Shown: positions 1 through 6,430 of the stretch, one piece after another | How positions within the stretch are numbered: position 1 is the stretch's first letter | How the letters are laid out: each line of letters opens with the position of its first letter | Source of the DNA: Bacteroidales bacterium | GTDB taxonomy: Bacteria; Bacteroidota; Bacteroidia; Bacteroidales; VadinHA17 | DNA length: 6,430 bases | Direction of reading: 5' to 3' | Assembly: GCA_013314865.1 (NCBI GenBank) | Contig: JABUEV010000150.1 | Location: 1-6,430, forward strand | The notes under the pieces: generated by a model | What the model was told of the DNA's origin: nothing | The model's database searches: none | Seen by the model: only the letters and a program-made list of their open reading frames with translations | Translations under genes and position numbers: made by a program

Positions 1-2515
1 TACCAGGGAATGCATAAACATAAGCGTTCCAACCGGCATTATAGAGATACAGGTATTTCATATCCTCAAACAGTTCTACAACCTTGTTCTGATTGGCCGA
101 CCAGTTAAGTGTAACATCCCATGAGAAGTTTGGTTTCTGTATGGGAGAAAACATTGCCTGGAGTTCGATACCCTGGTTCTGGAGGTTTCCGGCGTTGATG
201 GTCTTGTTGGTAAACCCTGTTGTACGTGAAATAGCGATATCCATAATCTGGTTCACGGTGTTTTCCCTGTAAAGGTTTACATCAAAGCTCAGTCTGTTCT
301 GGAACAGTTTAACTTCCATACCTACTTCCTTTGATCTCTTCCTTTGAGGCTTAAGACCGAGAGGAGGTATAGTGCTTGTGTAACCCAGAGAAGGATTACC
401 GTTGAATGGCTGGGCGGCACTGTAAACACCTTGGAGAGCATAAGCTCCAGCTGTTCCGCCAACCTCAGCATAGCTTCCTATGAATTTTACAAATGAAAGG
501 ACATTGGATTTAATTCCAAGAGCATCGGTGAGAATAAATGAAAGGGATGCTGACGGATAAAAATATGAATTATTATCAATCGGCAAAGTTGATGACCAGT
601 CATTTCTGCCGGTAAGGTCGAGGAAGAGCCAGTTCTTGAAGCCAAAGTTAGCAGTTCCGAATACACTGTGTAATTCAGTATGGTATTCGCTTAGTCCGGT
701 TGTTGCCTGAACTGCAGCATTGCTTACTGAATAAAGGTCGGGGATGATAAGGTCTGCAACGGATGTTGACCTGTACTGGCTATTGTAACGGTTGTATTCA
801 GCACCAAGGCTTCCGTTGAAGGAGAAATCTCCGAATGACTTGAGGAATTCAAACCTTGCGTTGGCATTTATTTCCTGCCGTCTGTTAGAGTAAGTGTCAA
901 ATCCGCCGAGCGGGTCTTCAACATTGCCCTGTGCATACCTTTGCATAATATCCTCGATATACCAGTCGGTACCTGCAGTAGCTCTGAATGTAAGCCAGTT
1001 CGTGAATCTCCATGAGAAGTTCATATTACCGATCATTCTGTCCCTGTTTCTGGAGTTGGTCATTTTGTGCATTGTCCAGTAGGGGTTGTTGTGATAGCTA
1101 TGGTTCCAGTTGAAAGGAAGACCTGTGACGGGATCTATTTCCTGCCATCTTTCCTTAAGGACCTGCATATCAACCTGGCGGCCGAACCACTGGCTTATTG
1201 ACTGCATCGGGTTTCCTGCATTGTAACCGTTTTCAGCAATGTTATCACTCTTGTTGCTGATGTAGGTTGCTGAACCGCCAACGGTTATTTTGCTTGTCAC
1301 AGCCATCTCACCATTAAGAGTAATGGTATTCTTCTTCAGGTCGGTATTTGGAAGTATACCTTTGATATTCTGGTTGGTGAGTGAAAGACGGAAGTTTGCT
1401 CCGGCTTTTGCACCTGCAACAGCGAGGCTGGTAGTTGATTTCAGTCCTGTTTCAAAGAAGCTTTTTACGTTATCAGGATGAGCAATCCATGGTGTCGGGG
1501 TACGGATACCAGTTTCCGGATCATAAGGGCTGTCGAACTGCGGAATAAGTCTTCCGTCAAGAGGCGGTCCCCAGCTTTCATCCACACCGTCGTTGACACC
1601 TCCATACATACCATCAACGTATGCGAAAGAGTACTGGCCGCTTCCAAATTCATCACATGAACCCTGTCCGTAAAGGTCCTGATATTTTGGTATAACCAGA
1701 GGATTCTCCCACATCATGTTTTGTTCAACAGTAACTCCCAGTCCGGGTTTCCCAAGCTGTGATTTACCTGATTTGGTTGTAATAAGGACAACGCCGTTAA
1801 CTGCTCTTGACCCGTAAAGGGCTGCTGCACTGGCACCTTTCAGAATGCTGATACTTTCAACGTCTGAAGGGTTAATGTCACTGGCAGCGTTTCCGTAGTC
1901 CATACCACCGTATGCTCCAGGGTCAGAATAAGAGTTGTTGATAGGAACTCCGTCGACCACGAAGAGAGGCTGGTTGTTGCCGCTTGCAGAGAGTGAGTTG
2001 ACACCCCTGATGAGGATTCTTACACCAGAAGCAACACCACCGTCAGAGTTGGTAATCTGAACACCAGAAAGCTTACCCTGAAAAGCATTGATGATGTTTG
2101 AGACTTTTGTCTTTTCAATGGCTTCACCTCCCAGGTCCTGTACCGCGTATCCAAGTGCTTTTTTCTCACGTGAAATACCCAATGCAGTAACAACAACTTC
2201 ATCGAGGCCAAGTATATCCGACTCCAACACTACATTAATAGTGGTTCTGCCAGATATCGGCACTTCCTGTGATTTCATACCGATATATGAAAAAACAAGA
2301 GTTGTTGCATTCTGCGGTACGGCCAGGGTGTACTTGCCGTTCACATCGGTTGTGGTTCCAATTGTGGTACCTTTAACCTGAACAGTTACACCTGGAATAG
2401 GCCCCTCCCCCTCAGTGGCGGAAGTAACCGTACCAGTAATGACTATTGTCTGTGCAAGAAGTGCGTAACCACCTACAAACACAGACAAAACAATCAATAG
2501 CAATAGTTTCTTCAT
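1..2515 (-). CDS. SusC/RagA-family TonB-linked outer-membrane transporter, 3' end cut by the window
   Basis: The frame is open for 838 codons from ATG 2515 to the left edge. Family members usually have about 1,000-1,100 residues, so roughly the last 200 (final barrel strands) are missing. The start is followed directly by a signal peptide, MKKLLLLIVLSVF, with likely cleavage near residues 21-22 (LLA/Q). Residues ~25-98 form a carboxypeptidase-regulatory-like beta-sandwich (GTV, PGVTVQVKGT, D-NGKY, FSYIGM). DEVVVTALG (105-113) marks the junction to the TonB plug. The plug follows at ~114-250, with IRGVNS (169-174), LFVVDGVPINN (184-194), ILKGASAAALYGSRAVNGV (224-242) and TTKSG. The rest is barrel, with DESWGP (312-317) and NDWSS (638-642). 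SusC proteins are barrels that import glycans or peptides with a SusD lid lipoprotein, powered by TonB. SusD would lie beyond the left edge. The substrate cannot be read from the sequence. Family assignment is very secure. Confidence 0.96.
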   Translation of the reverse strand, partial: MKKLLLLIVLSVFVGGYALLAQTIVITGTVTSATEGEGPIPGVTVQVKGTTIGTTTDVNGKYTLAVPQNATTLVFSYIGMKSQEVPISGRTTINVVLESDILGLDEVVVTALGISREKKALGYAVQDLGGEAIEKTKVSNIINAFQGKLSGVQITNSDGGVASGVRILIRGVNSLSASGNNQPLFVVDGVPINNSYSDPGAYGGMDYGNAASDINPSDVESISILKGASAAALYGSRAVNGVVLITTKSGKSQLGKPGLGVTVEQNMMWENPLVIPKYQDLYGQGSCDEFGSGQYSFAYVDGMYGGVNDGVDESWGPPLDGRLIPQFDSPYDPETGIRTPTPWIAHPDNVKSFFETGLKSTTSLAVAGAKAGANFRLSLTNQNIKGILPNTDLKKNTITLNGEMAVTSKITVGGSATYISNKSDNIAENGYNAGNPMQSISQWFGRQVDMQVLKERWQEIDPVTGLPFNWNHSYHNNPYWTMHKMTNSRNRDRMIGNMNFSWRFTNWLTFRATAGTDWYIEDIMQRYAQGNVEDPLGGFDTYSNRRQEINANARFEFLKSFGDFSFNGSLGAEYNRYNSQYRSTSVADLIIPDLYSVSNAAVQATTGLSEYHTELHSVFGTANFGFKNWLFLDLTGRNDWSSTLPIDNNSYFYPSASLSFILTDALGIKSNVLSFVKFIGSYAEVGGTAGAYALQGVYSAAQPFNGNPSLGYTSTIPPLGLKPQRKRSKEVGMEVKLFQNRLSFDVNLYRENTVNQIMDIAISRTTGFTNKTINAGNLQNQGIELQAMFSPIQKPNFSWDVTLNWSANQNKVVELFEDMKYLYLYNAGWNAYVYAFPG

Positions 2516-2549
2516 AAGAATAAAGATTAGGTTTAGAATTTATTTCAGC

Positions 2550-2580
2550 CGAAAATAATTGTTTATTTTAAAACTGCAAA
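2550..2580 (-). promoter_or_regulatory. Candidate Bacteroidota-type promoter for the susC gene
   Basis: Reading the minus strand, TTTG lies at 2580-2577. After a 19-base spacer comes TATTTTCG at 2557-2550, which matches the phylum's -7 consensus TAnnTTTG at five of the six fixed positions (C replaces the third T). TTTG at -33 with about this spacing is the known sigma-ABfr arrangement. Transcription would begin near 2543, giving a leader of about 28 bases that is A/T-rich and has no Shine-Dalgarno sequence, as is usual in this phylum. This is a motif match only, in an A/T-rich gap where chance matches are not rare. Confidence 0.45.
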
Positions 2581-2598
2581 AAAAATCAGCTGATTTTT
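2578..2598 (-). terminator. Possible weak intrinsic terminator of the peptidase gene, overlapping its stop codon
   Basis: Positions 2581-2598 are a perfect 18-base palindrome, AAAAATCAGCTGATTTTT. On the minus strand its right arm runs into eight consecutive T (2585-2578). The transcript could fold a 7-bp stem with an AGCU loop and a U tract. The stem has only one G-C pair, so it would be a weak terminator. The TGA stop of the M20 gene (2588-2586) sits inside the palindrome, and the candidate susC promoter begins directly after it, overlapping the last T residues. Termination here would separate the peptidase from susC. Confidence 0.35.
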
Positions 2599-3959
2599 AA
2601 CTTCGTGTAATGTTTGTAGAACAAAATTACGGATTCAATGCCTTTAAGAAAATTAAAAAGAGGGAAGTTTTCGTTTGGCGAATGAATGGCATCCGATTCA
2701 AGGCCAAAGCCCATCAGTATTGATTTTACACCCAGGATTTTTTCAAAAGTCGCCACTACAGGTATACTGCCGCCGCTTCTCACCGGCACAGGTTTCATCC
2801 CAAGAGATTCTTCAACTGCCATTGAAGCAGCCTGGTATTCAGGTGTGTCAAGCGGGCTTATGTAAGCTTCTCCGCCGTGCAGGTATTCCACATTGACCTT
2901 CACTCCGGGAGGCGTGATTCTATTAATATGTCTCTCAAACAGTTCAGCAATTCTTTCAGGCTTCTGGTCAGGCACTAGTCTCATAGATATCTTTGCGGAA
3001 GCTTTCGCAGGAATAATGGTCTTTGTGCCTTCGCCGGTAAAGCCTCCCCACATACCATTCACATCCAGAGTTGGTCTTATCCCTATCCTTTCGATATCTG
3101 TATAACCTGTCTCACCTGAAAGTGCAGTCACTCCGGCCGAATTCATGAATTTGGCCCTGTCGAACGGCCGTCGGGCCATTTCCTGGCGCTCCTCAGAGGT
3201 ACATTCAATAACATCATCATAAAATCCCGGAATTGTAATACGGTTATCACTGTCCTTCAATGAGGCAATAATTGAACATAAAACATTGCATGGGTTTATA
3301 ACCGCACCGCCATAAAGCCCTGAATGCAGGTCTCTTCCCGGACCTGAAAGGTCTACCTGGAAATATGCCAGCCCTCTCAGGCCTGATGTAATGGATGGTG
3401 TCTCTGTTGATATCATTGTTGTATCAGAGATAAGAATCATATCGGATGCAAGCATTTGCCTGTTATCTGTCAGGAATCCTGCCAAGCCTGCAGATCCGGT
3501 CTCTTCCTCGCCTTCCACTATAAATTTAATATTGCATGGCAATGAGCCTGCAGAGGTCATATATTCGAGTGCTTTAATGTGCATAAAAAGCTGACCCTTG
3601 TCGTCGTCTGCTCCTCTGCCCCAGATTTTATCATCTTTCAGAACAGGTTCAAAAGGATCGGTGAGCCAAAGTTCAAAAGGTTCTGCGGGCTGAACATCAT
3701 AATGACCATAGACCAGAACCGTCGGTAACTTATTTGAAATTATTTTTTCAGCAAAAACAACAGGATTGCCTGAAGTAGGCAATATCTCGGCCCTGTCTAC
3801 TCCGGCTTTTTCAAGATAACTCTTTATCAGCCTGGCTGCCCTGAGCATATCAGGCTTATTCTCTTCCTTTGCACTTACTGATGGAATCCTGATCAGGGCA
3901 AAAAGCTCCTCCAGGAACCTTTCTGCGTTATCTTCGATATATTTTTTAACAGGTATCAT
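2586..3959 (-). CDS. M20-family metallopeptidase (dipeptidase, CNDP/carnosinase-like)
   Basis: This complete 457-residue protein has the usual length for M20 dipeptidases and no signal peptide, so it is probably cytoplasmic. The di-zinc site is intact. GHYDVQP gives metal ligand H86 and D88. GRGADDDKGQ supplies the bridging aspartate, most likely D119. EGEEETGS gives general base E152 and ligand E153. LISD gives ligand D179, and DAIHSPNE gives the last ligand, H426. DLHSG (H212) lies in the inserted lid/dimerisation domain (~190-390) and matches the histidine that, in carnosinase-type enzymes, reaches the partner's active site. The likely reaction is hydrolysis of di- or short peptides. M20 also includes acyl-amino-acid deacylases and desuccinylases, but the GHYDVQP and GRG-DDKG forms and the length favour a dipeptidase. 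ATG 3959 gives the normal N-terminus (KYIEDNAERFLEEL) and has an A/T-rich leader without Shine-Dalgarno. It lies 82 bases after the DUF3109 gene and 70 bases before susC. Exact substrate unknown. Confidence 0.93.
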   Translation of the reverse strand: MIPVKKYIEDNAERFLEELFALIRIPSVSAKEENKPDMLRAARLIKSYLEKAGVDRAEILPTSGNPVVFAEKIISNKLPTVLVYGHYDVQPAEPFELWLTDPFEPVLKDDKIWGRGADDDKGQLFMHIKALEYMTSAGSLPCNIKFIVEGEEETGSAGLAGFLTDNRQMLASDMILISDTTMISTETPSITSGLRGLAYFQVDLSGPGRDLHSGLYGGAVINPCNVLCSIIASLKDSDNRITIPGFYDDVIECTSEERQEMARRPFDRAKFMNSAGVTALSGETGYTDIERIGIRPTLDVNGMWGGFTGEGTKTIIPAKASAKISMRLVPDQKPERIAELFERHINRITPPGVKVNVEYLHGGEAYISPLDTPEYQAASMAVEESLGMKPVPVRSGGSIPVVATFEKILGVKSILMGFGLESDAIHSPNENFPLFNFLKGIESVILFYKHYTKLKIS

Positions 3960-3990
3960 ATCCGGAAGTTTTTAATTTCTTTATTTATAC

Positions 3991-4031
3991 CACAGAGTTT
4001 CACGGAGTATACTCTGAGTTACACTGCTTGG
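3991..4031. repeat. Short degenerate tandem repeat with internal inverted symmetry between two genes
   Basis: On the plus strand three ten-base units follow each other: CACAGAGTTT (3991-4000), CACGGAGTAT (4001-4010, eight of ten identical) and CTCTGAGTTA (4012-4021, seven of ten identical to the first, after one extra base). A weak fourth unit, CACTGCTTGG, ends at 4031. The tract also contains the inverted pair CAGAGT (3993-3998) / ACTCTG (4011-4016) and the palindrome GAGTATACTC (4005-4014), so either strand could form a small hairpin. No run of T follows it on the minus strand at the right distance, so it is not a standard terminator. It fills about half of the 82-base gap between the DUF3109 and M20 genes. 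Function unknown. Confidence 0.5.
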
Positions 4032-4041
4032 GTCTTAGAAA

Positions 4042-4629
4042 TCAGCGGCTGGATTTAATGCGTTTCTTTCTTAATTCTTTTGCAGCTATGCATAATTCAT
4101 TGTAAACATCTTTGCCCAGTGCCCTTATTAAAGGAACTTTAAGAAACTCATATACATATACTTCTTCCCTTTCACCACATTCAACTGCTGTTTTGCATAT
4201 CTGCAATTCCTGGTAATTTACTGCCTTAAAACCGGTGTAATCTTTTATCCTGACAGGAAACAGATGACAGGAAACTGGTTTTCTGAAATTAGTTTTTCCG
4301 TGAGAAAATGCCATTTCTATACCGCACATGAAGATGCCGTCCTTTATGACTGTATAGGCACACTCTTCGCCATTAATAAGAGGGGTGACCTTATCGTTTT
4401 CAAAATCAACAGTATGTGTTCCTGTTTTTTCAATAACTTCAACTCCTTCAGGACGAAGATAAGGTTTTATATCTGTCCAGATTTCATCCAGGATATCAAC
4501 CTCGTTATCTGTCAGAGGTGCACCGGAGTCGCCATAGCGGCAGCAGTTACCTTTGCATAAGGAAAGGTCGCACCTGAATTTTTTTTCAAGAATGTCGAGG
4601 CTGAATATGTTATCGCCTATCTGAAGCAT
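4042..4629 (-). CDS. DUF3109 family cysteine-rich protein (putative metal-binding, YkgJ-like)
   Basis: This complete 195-residue protein has no signal peptide or membrane segment, so it is probably cytoplasmic. It has ten cysteines: C20, C25, C29, C30, C90, C102, C121, C145, C151 and C180. The N-terminal cluster C-x4-C-x3-CC, followed by GDSGAPL (33-39), is the hallmark I recognise from DUF3109 proteins of Bacteroidota. CAYTV (90-94), FMCGIE (100-105) and KPVSCHLFPVRI (117-128) continue the pattern. The spacing and the C-HLFPVR segment resemble the YkgJ-type zinc- or iron-chelating family, so binding of a metal or an Fe-S centre is likely by inference. No reaction or partner is known to me. 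The C-terminus is basic (KELRKKRIKSSR). ATG 4629 is chosen because MLQIGDNIFSLDILE is the family's usual opening; the leader is a run of A without Shine-Dalgarno. It lies 106 bases downstream of gpmI. The family call is firm, the function open. Confidence 0.88.
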   Translation of the reverse strand: MLQIGDNIFSLDILEKKFRCDLSLCKGNCCRYGDSGAPLTDNEVDILDEIWTDIKPYLRPEGVEVIEKTGTHTVDFENDKVTPLINGEECAYTVIKDGIFMCGIEMAFSHGKTNFRKPVSCHLFPVRIKDYTGFKAVNYQELQICKTAVECGEREEVYVYEFLKVPLIRALGKDVYNELCIAAKELRKKRIKSSR

Positions 4630-4673
4630 TCTGATTTTTTTTCTTGAATTTCCCTAAGTATGCCTTGTCACAT

Positions 4674-4683
4674 CTGGCGCCAG
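4674..4683. repeat. Perfect ten-base palindrome in the gpmI-DUF3109 gap
   Basis: CTGGCGCCAG is its own reverse complement. It stands out as the most G/C-rich spot in the 106-base gap 4630-4735. As a hairpin it would have only three pairs around a GCGC loop and no T run, so it is not a terminator. It could be an operator-like site or chance. I see no good promoter match in this gap. Confidence 0.25.
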
Positions 4684-4730
4684 GCTATTACAAACATTCC
4701 CTGCCGGGCTGTTTATGAAGAAATTATCAG

Positions 4731-4748
4731 GATTCTTATACCAGAATC
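4731..4748 (-). other. Small inverted repeat spanning the gpmI stop codon
   Basis: GATTCT (4731-4736) and AGAATC (4743-4748) are perfect inverted copies six bases apart. The TAA stop of gpmI (4738-4736) lies at the edge of the loop. The stem is short, and the minus strand continues without a T tract, so this is at most a 3'-end hairpin that could stabilise the message. It does not look like an efficient terminator, which leaves read-through into the DUF3109 gene possible. Confidence 0.25.
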
Positions 4749-6256
4749 TTTCCGGTCATTTTAGCAGGAACTGGCATGCCCATAATAGTCAGCAGGGTTG
4801 GTGCGACATCTGCAAGAATGCCTTCGCGGATAGATTTGTAGTCGTCACTGACAAGTATTGAAGGTACCGGGTTTGTTGAATGAGCTGTATTTGGTGTTCC
4901 GTCTTCATTGAGAGCTTTGTCGGCATTACCATGATCTGCTATAATCAGCACGTCATAACCTTTATTCCTTGCAGCTTTAACAACAGCACCTACGCATTCG
5001 TCGACAGTGGCGACAGCTTTCTTTATTGCTTCATATACTCCTGTATGGCCTACCATGTCACCATTGGCAAAATTAAGGCAGATGAAATCGTACTTTTCTG
5101 TCTCTATAGCCTTTATTACTTCATCCTTCACGCCATATGCGCTCATCTCGGGCATCAGGTCATAAGTTGCGACTTTTGGTGAGGGAACCAGTATTCTGTC
5201 TTCATTTTTAAACACTTCTTCCCTCCCGCCGGAAAAGAAGAAGGTCACATGAGCATATTTTTCGGTTTCGGCTATCCTTAACTGTCTGAGTCCTGCAGAA
5301 GCCAATACCTCACCGATTGTGTTGTCAACATTTTCTTTTGGATATATTACATGCAGTCCTTTGAAGGTAGCATCATAAGGTGTCATTGTACAATAATGCA
5401 GGGGCATCGTTTTCATACCAAACTCGAGCATATCCTTCTGCGTCAATGCGATTGTGAGCTCTTTCGCCCTGTCATTTCTGAAGTTGAAAAAGATAACCAC
5501 ATCTCCTTCCTTAAGTGTTCCCACAGGTTTTCCATTTTCATCAACAACAACGATAGGCTTCATAAACTCATCGGTAATGTCATTGTCATACGACTTCTGC
5601 ATAGCCTCCAGTATATTTGTTGCAGGTTCGCCTTTTCCATGCACTATAAGGTCATAAGCCTCCTTTATTCTTTCCCATCTTTTATCCCTGTCCATTGCAT
5701 AGTAACGACCGACAAAAGAGGCAACTCTGCCGTTTGACTTTTCAAGATGCTGAAGTAATTCACGCATATATCCCAGTCCGCTTCTCGGATCTGTATCCCG
5801 GCCGTCGCCAAATCCGTGCACAAAAACATTTCTGAGACCATATTCCATTGTCATATCGCAAAGGGCATATAGATGTTCATCAAGAGAATGAACACCACCG
5901 TCGGAAAGCAATCCAAAGAAATGAACCTGTTTGTTATTTTTCGCCGCATAGCTAAATGCCTCTGTTAGCACAGGGTTTCTTTTTATCTCACCTGACCTTA
6001 TTTCCTTGTTTATTTTAACCAGGTCCTGGTAGATTATTCTTCCTGCTCCAATATTTAAGTGTCCTACTTCCGAGTTTCCCATTTGACCGTCAGGCAGGCC
6101 GACGTCTTCGCCTGAAGCATGAAGCCTTGAATTAGGATATTTATTTTTAAGATATGTAAGGTTTGGGGTGGGCACCTGTGAGATCACATCAGCCTTTGAA
6201 CCATCGCCAATTCCCCATCCATCGAGAATCATTAAAAGGACTTTACTTTTAATCAT
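4736..6256 (-). CDS. gpmI: 2,3-bisphosphoglycerate-independent phosphoglycerate mutase
   Basis: GpmI interconverts 3- and 2-phosphoglycerate in glycolysis and gluconeogenesis in the cytoplasm, using two manganese ions and a phosphoserine intermediate. The 506 residues match the family's usual ~510. The phosphatase-like domain is split (about 1-76 and 310-506) around the phosphotransferase domain (about 77-309). All expected residues are present: D12 in LDGWG; the nucleophile S62 in GNSEVGH; H123 in GGVHS; R153 and D154 in DGRDTDP; R184 and R190 in [10 protein letters not shown]260 and R263 in FNFRNDRA; K333 in [12 protein letters not shown]400 and H404 in [10 protein letters not shown]441 and H442 in ADHGNAD; H459 in TAHSTNP. 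The C-terminal PAKMTGKIL is also typical. ATG 6256 gives the standard start [15 protein letters not shown]. It begins 22 bases after the stop of an upstream partial gene, so the two may share a transcript. I see no convincing promoter directly upstream. The enzyme looks fully functional. Confidence 0.98.
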   Translation of the reverse strand: MIKSKVLLMILDGWGIGDGSKADVISQVPTPNLTYLKNKYPNSRLHASGEDVGLPDGQMGNSEVGHLNIGAGRIIYQDLVKINKEIRSGEIKRNPVLTEAFSYAAKNNKQVHFFGLLSDGGVHSLDEHLYALCDMTMEYGLRNVFVHGFGDGRDTDPRSGLGYMRELLQHLEKSNGRVASFVGRYYAMDRDKRWERIKEAYDLIVHGKGEPATNILEAMQKSYDNDITDEFMKPIVVVDENGKPVGTLKEGDVVIFFNFRNDRAKELTIALTQKDMLEFGMKTMPLHYCTMTPYDATFKGLHVIYPKENVDNTIGEVLASAGLRQLRIAETEKYAHVTFFFSGGREEVFKNEDRILVPSPKVATYDLMPEMSAYGVKDEVIKAIETEKYDFICLNFANGDMVGHTGVYEAIKKAVATVDECVGAVVKAARNKGYDVLIIADHGNADKALNEDGTPNTAHSTNPVPSILVSDDYKSIREGILADVAPTLLTIMGMPVPAKMTGKILV

Positions 6257-6278
6257 ACTAAAGTGTGCTGTTAAAAGG

Positions 6279-6430
6279 TTAAAAACTTTCTGAAAATTCT
6301 TTATTCAAAAAAGAAAAAAGAGAAAGTTCAACGACAGTTAGCTTATCTAAACCAGGATTTGAAGAATACTTATCAATAGTTCTGTTAATCAATTCAATTG
6401 ACCCTTTATATTTATCTTCAGTTAATCGTT
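6279..6430 (-). CDS. C-terminal fragment of an unrecognised protein, 5' part outside the window
   Basis: An open frame enters from the right edge (first full codon at 6428) and runs for 49 codons to TAA at 6281-6279. It begins [19 protein letters not shown] and ends [10 protein letters not shown]. The other two minus-strand frames here close within five codons of the edge. The residue mix (charged and amphipathic, helix-like, no odd repeats) is plausible for the tail of a real protein, and the stop lies just 22 bases before the gpmI start, as expected for tightly packed same-strand genes. The stretch is more A/T-rich than gpmI, with several A and T runs near its end. I do not recognise the family. 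The alternative is that this is a chance frame in the gpmI leader. Confidence 0.55.
   Translation of the reverse strand, partial: RLTEDKYKGSIELINRTIDKYSSNPGLDKLTVVELSLFSFLNKEFSESF

Noticed and set aside
894..1660. Several 60-63 codon frames on both strands within the SusC gene
   Set aside because: The SusC frame reads without interruption through the whole stretch with family motifs on both sides, so these are out-of-frame shadows.
2088..2381. Plus-strand open frame of 97 codons
   Set aside because: It is antisense to the signal-proximal and plug regions of the SusC gene, whose own frame is unmistakable. The product has no recognisable domain.
1..2515. Possible frameshift or pseudogene in the SusC gene
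   Set aside because: I translated the minus strand codon by codon from 2515 to the edge. The frame stays open and motifs remain in register (residues 105, 234, 315 and 640 all fit), so the gene is only cut by the window.
4264..4560. Plus-strand open frame of 98 codons
   Set aside because: It is antisense to the DUF3109 gene. Its cysteine and alanine content only mirrors the opposite strand.
4630..4735. Riboswitch or small RNA in the gpmI-DUF3109 gap
   Set aside because: There are only short, unconnected palindromes, no recognisable aptamer core and no terminator-type stem with a T tract.
4880..5182. Plus-strand open frame of 100 codons
   Set aside because: It is antisense to the gpmI C-terminal metal-site motifs and has no independent support.
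5351..5737. Plus-strand open frame of 128 codons
   Set aside because: It lies wholly antisense to the conserved gpmI catalytic region. Its product is rich in Cys, His, Ile and Phe with no recognisable domain.
6257..6320. Promoter for gpmI based on TTTTTTG followed by TAACCTTT
   Set aside because: The spacer would be about 24 bases and the second box lacks the TTTG ending, so it fits the phylum consensus poorly.

Overview
The window reads as a chromosomal segment of a Bacteroidota (Bacteroidetes) bacterium, probably of the order Bacteroidales or a close relative. The evidence is a SusC/RagA-type TonB-linked outer-membrane protein with its N-terminal carboxypeptidase-regulatory-like domain, a DUF3109 cysteine-rich protein of the kind common in this phylum, A-rich leaders without Shine-Dalgarno sequences, and a candidate promoter of the phylum's TTTG / TAnnTTTG type. 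The assignment to order is inference.

Every supported gene is on the minus strand, so transcription runs from the right edge to the left. In that order the window holds: the last 49 codons of an unrecognised protein (6279-6430); a complete gpmI for cofactor-independent phosphoglycerate mutase (4736-6256); a complete DUF3109 protein with ten cysteines (4042-4629); a complete M20-family metallopeptidase/dipeptidase (2586-3959); and the first 838 codons of a SusC-family nutrient transporter (1-2515), cut by the left edge. No stretch over 300 bases lacks a gene. The gaps are 22, 106, 82 and 70 bases.

The first three complete genes look like housekeeping or general metabolism: glycolysis/gluconeogenesis, a metal-binding-type protein of unknown role, and peptide breakdown. 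The susC gene appears to start a separate unit. It is preceded by a weak terminator-like palindrome that contains the peptidase stop codon, then by a well-spaced candidate promoter. In this phylum a susD partner normally follows susC, but it would lie beyond the left edge. A link between the peptidase and the transporter (peptide or glycan uptake followed by hydrolysis) is possible but rests on adjacency alone.

I found no RNA gene, CRISPR array, insertion sequence, integrase or phage gene. The plus strand carries only antisense shadow frames. Nothing here amounts to a new multi-gene system. The points most worth a second look are the uncharacterised DUF3109 protein, the short degenerate repeat between it and the peptidase, and the control region of susC.
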